64,000 bases of DNA from SXIZ01 sp040079795 (GTDB lineage: Bacteria > Pseudomonadota > Gammaproteobacteria > Methylococcales > Methylomonadaceae), in contig JBEBJQ010000010.1 in assembly GCA_040079795.1 (NCBI GenBank), forward strand, positions 1-64,000. The letters run 5' to 3'. The notes under the pieces are model-generated. The model had not been told where the DNA came from, did no database searches, and worked only from the letters and a program-made list of their open reading frames with translations. Shown here one piece after another: positions 57,416 through 64,000 of this stretch. Numbering within the stretch: position 1 is the first letter of the stretch; every line of letters begins with the position of its first letter. Both the position numbers and the translations under genes were made by a program.

Positions 57416-59999
57416 TAAATTTTTGTTTTAACCGATTAAAAGCCGATTGTAAGGTAGTATCCATAACGGTTTCATTCCCTATAGATACAATCACCCGGGT
57501 TAATTCGGGCATTTTATTTTTAGTTGATGCGAGATAAATAGGCTGTACATACAGAACCGTATTGCCCATTGGGAGAATGACCATCCGCCCCATTTCAACA
57601 ATTGAGCCTTTTTGATCCCACAAGGTAAATTGTTGTGAAATTTCAGGATGTTGCTGTGTTAATGCCTCAATTTGTGCGGGGCCATTAACTTGCACATCTT
57701 TACCAAACTTATAAATGGTAATGTTGGGTTTGTAGGCCAAGCCACAGTTTGTTTTATCTAGGCTTCCAGCAACCCCGATCATACTTAGGTTATCCCGGTT
57801 AACGGGGGTCATTGGATTAATCAGTACAAACTCTTCGGTATCATTACAGTTGCCAAAATCCATAGTTTGATAATAGGGTAATACTGGTTCACCACGGACT
57901 TCAGCCTGAGCCCAGGTTTCAGCCTGTTCATAAAATAACTCAGGGCTCTGCTGATGATACTTAGCGTACACTTTCATCTGTAGATAATACAGGTCACGTG
58001 GATAACGCAGGTGCTTGCTTAATTCGGCTGGCATTTCGTCCAGATTTTTAAATAAGCCAGGGTAGGCATTATTATAGGCTTGAATAATCGCATCGCTTGG
58101 GTCGGCAATATAAAAATCCACATCACCATCAAACGCATCTACGACGATTTTGACGGAGTTACGGATATAGTTGAAATGCTCGTCACCATCCAGAAAATCA
58201 TCACCGGCCAGTTTAGCTGCCGGATACTTATCCGATAAGGTATAAGCATCCTGTATCCAGTAAAACCGATCATCCGTTATGACCAAATAGGGATCTTTAT
58301 CCTGGTGTAAAAACGGCGCTAACTTTTGAATACGCTCATTAATATTTCTACGAAGTTTGACTTTGCTTTCATTGGAAATATTGGATGAAAAAAATATTTT
58401 TTCATCTTTTAAATAAAATGCAAATAAGGCTTTTCTAAAAAGCGAGGGAATAGGTACACCGCCTTCACCGTGATAGGCTTCTTTAAAACCAGGGTCAGAA
58501 CTGGCAACGCCCACAACGTCGAGGTTATTTGGAACTATGGCATAGTCGAATTGTTCCAGGCCATAGTAAATATCGGGATGTTTAACCTTTATGCCAACTT
58601 CGGAAGACATGTTTAAGTCCCGTAAGTACCAGGTCTGGGGTTTATCAGCATCTTGCGCGGCAGGCGTGACTGTGGCGCCATAGCCATGAGTATAGCGCAT
58701 ATGGATATTCTCCCAATTTTGCGCCTCCGGCGGGAGCTTGGAAACATTAATTTCTCTGGCCGCCAAATTAACCTGTCGGGTGTGATTCAAAATAAAATAG
58801 CGGTCTTCATCGACGGATAAAATTTTGTAATACGGCCTTATCTCTTGTAACTGTTTATAGCTATCAATAATAAATTCTTTATCCCACACCGGAATATTTT
58901 CAAAGCGTTTTTGCGTACCCCAGGTTTCAATGTCTTTAGCTGCATCCAATTTAACAGTCACATCAACCGTATTAATATTTTTCAAATCGTAAGCCGCTAA
59001 CGTAGCCTCAATATTGTGCTGCATAAACGGTTTTTCTGCTTTTACCGGATTCGGATTCACAATATATTGTTGCAGTAAGTCTGGAATGAGTTGCACTGAT
59101 GGCAGCGCTAAAACCCCTAAGAAAACGGCAAGTGATATTAAAAATGGGGTTTTAATCCGGTGCTTTTCTGAAAAAATAAACAAAATGGCCGTTATGGCAG
59201 TTGCCAGAAAGGTGGCAATGGATAGCCAGATGAGCGGAAGTTGATAACGGATTTCTACAAATCCAGGGCCATAAAAGACCGGTTCATGCGTGTCCGTATA
59301 CAACAGTGCAAAGCGATCCAGCAAAAACCCCCAGACCACAAAAGCGACCACAAATCCGAGCAAAATCGTTAAATGCAGTTTAGCGCCCAATTGGAATTCA
59401 GTGCTTTGATCTGGTACGAAGATATGTTCCAGCCAGTAAAGAATGCCAACCATGCAGAAAATAATTGACGCGGTTATTAATAACTCCCTCTGAATCAACT
59501 GGTAGGTTGGATAAGAAAGCAGATAAAAACTCACATCATTGCCATACACCGAATCTTTTACACCAGAATCACTGCCGAAAAAATATAACAGGGTAGACTC
59601 CCATTGGTCATAAAACGGGATGGCAATAAAGATGGCTAAGAATAGGGCTATGGGGGTATAAAATTTGACTGAGCCACTCATAAACATATCGGCAAAACGC
59701 TCAAACCGCCGCCGTTTGTCAACGTCCAACAACACTTCATCACGCGGATTTAAGCCTAAATAGCGCGAGGCAATCCAAAAGTGAAAAAAGAAAATGGCAA
59801 AAAACGCCAGAGTAACCCCACCCGATAAAAAGAAGCGATATAACAATCTTAACCAGAAATAACTTTCAAATTTTAAGGAGCGGAACCACCATAAGTCCAC
59901 GAACAAATCCAGAAAAAAGAAATAGAATGCGACATATAGAATAATCGCAGAAATAATAGTTGCGCCTATCAGACCGGGTAATAATTTCCAGTTCCGCAT
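57348..59999 (-). CDS. UPF0182 (COG1615) membrane protein
   Basis: An 883-residue protein with about seven N-terminal transmembrane helices (MRNWKLLPGLIGATIISAII, FFFLDLFVDLWWFRSLKFES, residues 60-330) and a large C-terminal extracytoplasmic part. Family marks: NIEATLAAYDL, RYFILNHTRQVNLAAREINV, NWENIHMRYTHGYGATVTPA, KHLRYPRDLYYLQMKVYAKY and YPAAKLAGDDFLDGDEHFNY. No function is established for this widespread family. The start follows GAGGAAAC. The small membrane gene downstream overlaps its stop. Confidence 0.92.
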   Translation of the reverse strand: MRNWKLLPGLIGATIISAIILYVAFYFFFLDLFVDLWWFRSLKFESYFWLRLLYRFFLSGGVTLAFFAIFFFHFWIASRYLGLNPRDEVLLDVDKRRRFERFADMFMSGSVKFYTPIALFLAIFIAIPFYDQWESTLLYFFGSDSGVKDSVYGNDVSFYLLSYPTYQLIQRELLITASIIFCMVGILYWLEHIFVPDQSTEFQLGAKLHLTILLGFVVAFVVWGFLLDRFALLYTDTHEPVFYGPGFVEIRYQLPLIWLSIATFLATAITAILFIFSEKHRIKTPFLISLAVFLGVLALPSVQLIPDLLQQYIVNPNPVKAEKPFMQHNIEATLAAYDLKNINTVDVTVKLDAAKDIETWGTQKRFENIPVWDKEFIIDSYKQLQEIRPYYKILSVDEDRYFILNHTRQVNLAAREINVSKLPPEAQNWENIHMRYTHGYGATVTPAAQDADKPQTWYLRDLNMSSEVGIKVKHPDIYYGLEQFDYAIVPNNLDVVGVASSDPGFKEAYHGEGGVPIPSLFRKALFAFYLKDEKIFFSSNISNESKVKLRRNINERIQKLAPFLHQDKDPYLVITDDRFYWIQDAYTLSDKYPAAKLAGDDFLDGDEHFNYIRNSVKIVVDAFDGDVDFYIADPSDAIIQAYNNAYPGLFKNLDEMPAELSKHLRYPRDLYYLQMKVYAKYHQQSPELFYEQAETWAQAEVRGEPVLPYYQTMDFGNCNDTEEFVLINPMTPVNRDNLSMIGVAGSLDKTNCGLAYKPNITIYKFGKDVQVNGPAQIEALTQQHPEISQQFTLWDQKGSIVEMGRMVILPMGNTVLYVQPIYLASTKNKMPELTRVIVSIGNETVMDTTLQSAFNRLKQKFIANENHSNGMETPTTRATPTEN

Positions 60000-60279
60000 A
60001 GTTTCCTCTTCGAAAGCAATGTGCTGTTAGTTTTAGGGGGTTGTAGCGTAAAACGTTATTAAGATTATTCGTTCAGATTTACAAGCAAAACCTTAGAGCA
60101 TTGTTTACTATTTGTCACACAGGTAACGAATAACACCAAGGCAAAACGTTTACTTACATACTTGGCATTCTACCATTTATAGCGAGTTACGTTACGCCCT
60201 GATAACAGTAAATGCAATTGAGTTGAGTGGTAACGAAGGTTGACCTTTAGAAACCCACTATACGACGCGGGGGTTGATT

Positions 60280-60774
60280 TTAGAAATCCTTCCAAGTGCC
60301 TGGAATAATTGTAACCTTTGAGGTGATTGGATCACGTTTCACATAGCAGCTAGTAGAAGCGGAACTGTCATTGTCACTTTGCGTTGCGGAGGCAGTGATT
60401 TTAATGTAATTAGGATCCGGATCATGGCTGAATTCTACCGACAACACAAATTGCCCGCCATCAGTGCCTGCTAGGTTATTAGGAAGCGTCGGGCAACCCG
60501 TAACAGGCGATGCACCGCAATTGACAGTACCTGTGCCGGGAATGGGGTTTACGGTTGCCCAGGCCAGTACGTACTCTAATGCTGCTTCAGAAGCTTTTTG
60601 CACTTCCTGGGCGCGGTTGTCATTGCCCGAGAGCTGTTGCTCCAGTATTCCTGAACGCGAAACGGTCAGGGTAATTGTCGTCATGCCGACGAGTAACAGT
60701 AAAATCACCAAGAGTGTTGCAAAGCCTTTTGGAGGCTTTGTACTTGGCCATGCCTGAAATGCGCCACGAACCAT
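60280..60774 (-). CDS. PilX-like type IV pilus minor pilin
   Basis: A 164-residue pseudopilin. Prepilin-type N-terminus with leader ending in PPKG before FATLLVILLLLVGMTTITL, then SGILEQQLSGNDNRAQEVQK and ASEAALEYVLAW. As in PilX_N proteins the usual Glu at +5 is absent. A globular C-terminal part has three Cys (NCGASPVTGC, STSCYV). PilX proteins prime pilus assembly with PilV, PilW and FimU; those neighbours are not here, so it is isolated or a relict of a pilin cluster. Confidence 0.82.
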   Translation of the reverse strand: MVRGAFQAWPSTKPPKGFATLLVILLLLVGMTTITLTVSRSGILEQQLSGNDNRAQEVQKASEAALEYVLAWATVNPIPGTGTVNCGASPVTGCPTLPNNLAGTDGGQFVLSVEFSHDPDPNYIKITASATQSDNDSSASTSCYVKRDPITSKVTIIPGTWKDF

Positions 60775-61001
60775 AAATAAATATCCTCATGGGTTAAATT
60801 AGAACTGCTTTATTGATCTGCTAAGCCCGATGAAACGTTTGTCCTAAGGATGCTTCGCAACGTTTCACACTGTTAATTATCACAAACCAAATGCCTAAGC
60901 GTCACTATAAGGCATGGTTTAAATTTGTAAAATTTAAACCATGATCCGATTATCTAGGCGCGAAAGCTGCGAGGCAGGAATAGTCGTAAAGTAGATTCAG
61001 G

Positions 61002-61685
61002 TTAGGCTTTAAGTTGACCTTCCAACTGCGCGACCAAATCCGGCGCTAAGCTGAGTTCTTGAGCCAACTGCTCCAGATAGGCACGCTCCTGATCGTTATC
61101 CAGATCTAAAACCGTGCGCGAAATGAGATAAATTTCAGCCGCTGTTGTGGGCGAGTCAGCGCCAGCCGCAACAGCTTTGATGTCCAAGGGTTTGTTAAGT
61201 TCAGCCAAAAACAGACCCGCAGAATCACCCAGATTGAGTTTTTCCAGTTGCTGGGTAATGACTGCTTTTTCTTTATCATCAACCGCACCGTCTGCTTTGG
61301 CCGCGGCAATCATAGCGGTAAGCAACACTCTGCCACGTTGATCACTGGCAGGACCGGTCAATTCAGTGAGTGGTTTACCTGCATCTGCAATGGGAGCCGT
61401 TTGCTGGCTTTGCCATTTTTGAAAAGCGTTATACGCCACACCGCCTACAGCGGCTAAACTGCCCAGCTTAAAGCCGGCACCGGTCAGTTTACGGCCGACA
61501 CTGGTACCCAATAATAACGCCAAGGCACCGGCTGCCATCGCGCCTTTACTTGCGCCATCCAGCATTGCCTGACGATCTTCTGGGTTGGTCGGAAGGTTTA
61601 ATTTTTCCTCGGCAAGTGTTTTACCTTTATTAACCAGCTCCTGACCTGAATTTAAAAACATATCTAAAATTTGTTGTGCATCCAT
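61002..61685 (-). CDS. DUF533 (YebE-like) protein
   Basis: A 227-residue inner-membrane-associated protein. Residues 40-95 hold a Gly/Ala-rich hydrophobic region (GASKGAMAAGALALLLGTSV, LGSLAAVGGVAYNAF). The C-terminal half is a TerB-like helical domain: LLTAMIAAAKADGAVDDKEK, ITQQLEKLNLGD and LDLDNDQERAYLEQLAQELS. Acidic Asp-x-Asp patterns may bind metal. Function unknown; YebE in E. coli responds to envelope stress. Confidence 0.88.
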   Translation of the reverse strand: MDAQQILDMFLNSGQELVNKGKTLAEEKLNLPTNPEDRQAMLDGASKGAMAAGALALLLGTSVGRKLTGAGFKLGSLAAVGGVAYNAFQKWQSQQTAPIADAGKPLTELTGPASDQRGRVLLTAMIAAAKADGAVDDKEKAVITQQLEKLNLGDSAGLFLAELNKPLDIKAVAAGADSPTTAAEIYLISRTVLDLDNDQERAYLEQLAQELSLAPDLVAQLEGQLKA

Positions 61686-61872
61686 CAGTGTGTTCCTCTC
61701 TAGTTAAAGTACCGGGCGATTATACCGCTAAATTGCTTAAGTATTTATTACTGAATAAATTTGTGGTGAACCTGAGAAATACGGATTTGCAATGATTTGC
61801 AAGGTGTTTAATTCAGTAAGTGCTAAAATCGCCGCGTTATGCCGATATTTTTTATCCCTTGCATCGATCAAT

Positions 61873-62454
61873 ATGCCGCCAAAACCTAAAATTCTTACCC
61901 AGACTACTCTGGCAAAAAGTCGTTTATTTCATATTGAAGCACTAGATATTGAATTCAGTAATGGCCAACTACGCAGTTTTGAGCGCTTAAAACGCGGCCA
62001 AGCGGGAGGTGCGGTATTAATCGTACCGCTGCTGGATTTCAGCACCGTGTTATTAGTTAGAGAATATGCGGCAGGCATAGACCGCTATGAACTTGGACTG
62101 CCCAAAGGTAAAATTGATGCGGGAGAATCCATTCTGGAAGCCGCCAACCGTGAACTGAAAGAAGAAGTTGGCTTTGGCGCGAGGAAACTACATCATCTCA
62201 CCTCGTTATCCATTGCGCCGTCTTATCTTGAGCATACCATTGACATCGTTATTGCTGAAGACCTGTACCCAGAAAAGCTTCAGGGCGATGAGCCGGAGGA
62301 GCTGGAAGTCGTTACATGGGATATTAACTGTATAGATAGCTTAATGGCGACCGGCGAATGCACGGAAGCCCGCTCAATTGCTGCGCTTTTTTTGGCCCGG
62401 CAATTTAACATAAATAAATTGCAGGCGAATCCGGATTTCAATGGCTCTGATTGA
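61873..62454 (+). CDS. nudE: ADP compounds hydrolase NudE
   Basis: A 193-residue Nudix hydrolase that splits ADP-ribose, AP-n-A and NADH-type compounds. The Nudix box is GLPKGKIDAGESILEAANRE, continuing LKEEVGFGA. The N-terminal RSFERLKRGQAGGAVLIVPL and SIAPSYLEHTIDIVIAEDLY match NudE. The start is set at 61873 (MPPKPKIL); the frame is open further upstream without support. In other gammaproteobacteria nudE often sits by cysQ; it does not here. Confidence 0.9.
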   Translation: MPPKPKILTQTTLAKSRLFHIEALDIEFSNGQLRSFERLKRGQAGGAVLIVPLLDFSTVLLVREYAAGIDRYELGLPKGKIDAGESILEAANRELKEEVGFGARKLHHLTSLSIAPSYLEHTIDIVIAEDLYPEKLQGDEPEELEVVTWDINCIDSLMATGECTEARSIAALFLARQFNINKLQANPDFNGSD

Positions 62455-62627
62455 GCTTAAACATTGAGTTTGAGGGCTCAGGAAGATAGCATCAACATTC
62501 TTTTTGGGTGGCATATCGTTTAGTCCATCGAAAACTGGCAGATAACTTCAACAGTCTGCTATTTTTGCCGATATGAGGCTCCTCTTTATAATTAAAGCAT
62601 AAGTCATTTAAGTGTGGGATTAAAAAG

Positions 62628-63893
62628 TTGTTTATCTTTAACGTAAATAGCACTTACGCCATAAGCATTCTTAGGATGTTATGGATTTGCTTATTTTTGG
62701 CTACGGCTCCGGTAGTCAATGCCCAACCTGATCAGCAAGCGTTTACGAACAAGGGCGCTACTACAATTTTAGCCGGCCAGATGAATACTTGCCCTAATGG
62801 CAGACCTGCCGAGCCATTTAAAGCGCCAAGCCTAAATTATCAGCGTAAATACCATACCATAGCGCACCAGTTTTTAGACGACGAAAGCGGCGTGAATACT
62901 ATAACGGGTGACATGTACGCCACTCTGGATACGTTAATTGATGAAGCGGTGGCGATATTGCAGCCCTTTCCCCGCAATTTACCTGTCGACCAAGCAAGAA
63001 AATTTGCCGGGCATGCGCTTAATCAAATTGATTGTATTTTACTGCGTCACGGTTTTGTATACCCGGGCCGTGGCACGGTGCAATTATTGAGCGATGGTCT
63101 GGAGCCAACGCTATACCAGAATTTCCGTTACCTGAATGAAGTGTATCGGCAGCCCCACAATCTTCGGCGTAGAGCCTTTGTTAACGCGCATGGTTTCGGC
63201 CCTTTTTATGTTGTTGATTGTGATATAGCAGCGTACCTGTATATTGCTATCGCGCAAGCCTTAAATTACCCGGTGTACCTGATCGACATTCCGAATCATA
63301 TTTTTGTCCGCTGGGAATTGGGTGCTGGTCAGTTTATTAATTATGAAACGATGGATGGGTTGGTAACGGATGATCAGTATTACCAAAGTAATTGGCAGAT
63401 TCCTGACGCGTTTCTTAATCGGGGAGGCATTCTACGTTCAATGAATACAGCGGAAGCCACGGCTTACCACGATGCCTCTATTGCGGAGGCATGGTCCTGG
63501 CAGCATAATGATCAACAAACCCTCGACTTCTATCTGCGCTCCATCGAATGGGACGCTACCCGGCCCTTTGCGTTGAATAATTTAGCCTGGTTTTATGTGG
63601 TTAAGTCTGAAGCAGGGGTGGATAACAGGTTAAAGGCATTAAAATACGCCAAGTTGGCGACGGAGGTTTTTCCGTCCGGCGATAATTTTGATACCTTAGC
63701 TTGTGCTTATGCTGAAGCTAAAGATTTCAAGGCAGCTCTAAAAATGCTCAATTATGCCGCTAGTCGTGGGTATGCCCCTTTTGATTCGGATATCCAAGAG
63801 CACCTTAAACGTTTTAAGCAAAAACGAGGCTGCGATGTATCTGAGTTTGGCCGTGAACTGAAACCATTTAGGCCGCCCAAAATCGGTGATTAA
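62628..63893 (+). CDS. Exported transglutaminase-like protein with TPR tail
   Basis: A 421-residue protein starting at TTG 62628 or ATG 62676; both give a hydrophobic export signal (ILRMLWICLFLATAPVVNAQ). The middle is a SirB1/transglutaminase-like domain: catalytic Cys in VDCDIAAYLYIAIAQALNYP, His in IDIPNHIFVRWELG and an acidic residue in NYETMDG. The last ~120 residues are TPR-like (TRPFALNNLAWFYVVKSEAG, FDTLACAYAEAKDFKAALKM). Hence a periplasmic peptide- or amine-handling enzyme with a protein-binding tail. No partner gene evident. Confidence 0.75.
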   Translation: MFIFNVNSTYAISILRMLWICLFLATAPVVNAQPDQQAFTNKGATTILAGQMNTCPNGRPAEPFKAPSLNYQRKYHTIAHQFLDDESGVNTITGDMYATLDTLIDEAVAILQPFPRNLPVDQARKFAGHALNQIDCILLRHGFVYPGRGTVQLLSDGLEPTLYQNFRYLNEVYRQPHNLRRRAFVNAHGFGPFYVVDCDIAAYLYIAIAQALNYPVYLIDIPNHIFVRWELGAGQFINYETMDGLVTDDQYYQSNWQIPDAFLNRGGILRSMNTAEATAYHDASIAEAWSWQHNDQQTLDFYLRSIEWDATRPFALNNLAWFYVVKSEAGVDNRLKALKYAKLATEVFPSGDNFDTLACAYAEAKDFKAALKMLNYAASRGYAPFDSDIQEHLKRFKQKRGCDVSEFGRELKPFRPPKIGD

Positions 63894-64000
63894 CTGTTGC
63901 AAGCTTTTTCAGCCAAGTGTCATGGGTGCTGAAAGGATATTATAAATATCCCAGTTAAATAACCGATTGTTTTATAATTCGATTGCGCCAGATTGAAGTA
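63894..64000. other. Intergenic end of window
   Basis: Nothing recognisable in the last 107 bases. Any gene past 64000 is out of view. Confidence 0.4.

Overview
The window looks like chromosome from a gammaproteobacterial methanotroph (Methylococcales-like). This is inferred from the gene set: an NAD-dependent formate dehydrogenase operon, an oxidative pentose-phosphate set (gnd, zwf, pgl), two cytochrome P460-like proteins, a copper-type RiPP (HvfA/bufferin) operon and UPF0182. No methane monooxygenase or methanol dehydrogenase gene lies here, so the lifestyle is inference. I found no rRNA, tRNA or CRISPR.

Layout. 0-4 kb is an insertion-sequence cluster: one apparently intact IS110-family transposase and two broken, divergently oriented ones that share a perfect 61-bp noncoding segment upstream, a candidate bridge-RNA region. 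4-7.2 kb holds four small exported proteins or lipoproteins separated by palindromic intergenic repeats of at least two families. 7.2-12.4 kb carries dienelactone hydrolase, pgl-zwf, gnd and an ABM-domain protein. 12.7-13.8 kb has two membrane proteins. 14-21.3 kb is a long minus-strand run. It begins with a Cys-rich HvfA-like precursor, then a terminator, a P460-type c-heme protein, an MNIO enzyme (HvfB/DUF692), HvfC/DUF2063, DoxX (HvfX), an ECF sigma factor and a zinc-finger anti-sigma, and continues into DUF547, TVP38 and a MerA-like flavoprotein. 21.4-26.1 kb has a peroxiredoxin and an alpha-glucan cluster (DUF4912, GH57, and a CBM21-CBM21-EEP fusion).

26.2-31.6 kb is a restriction/toxin-antitoxin island: C5 methyltransferase plus HNH nuclease, a small partner, an EcoRII-C remnant, frameshifted DUF4160 with DUF2442, a frameshifted zeta-like ATPase, and VapBC. 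31.6-37 kb has a phospholipase D-like protein, a P460 protein, TusA, CysG and a cytochrome c. 37.2-40 kb is an arsenosugar operon (arsS, arsM, glycosyltransferase). 40-41.6 kb holds an exported Lcl-domain protein with a structured leader and thirteen perfect 7-bp tandem repeats. 41.6-49 kb is the fdsGBACD formate dehydrogenase operon plus a TauE/SafE exporter. 49.4-64 kb is mixed: an nSTAND-TPR membrane protein, ABC-F YheS, UspA, a TM2 protein, a phosphorylase, GT2, UPF0182, a PilX-like pilin, DUF533, NudE and an exported transglutaminase-like TPR protein.

Metabolically, formate dehydrogenase and the gnd/zwf/pgl set both make reduced pyridine nucleotide from C1 carbon, by direct formate oxidation and by cyclic hexose-phosphate oxidation. 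The HvfA operon is probably a copper or metal stress response under its own sigma/anti-sigma pair. Several genes carry one- or two-base frameshifts (HvfA precursor, DUF4160, zeta ATPase, EcoRII remnant, two transposases). In accessory DNA this fits decay. In the HvfA precursor it sits in a homopolymer and could be slippage or sequencing error.
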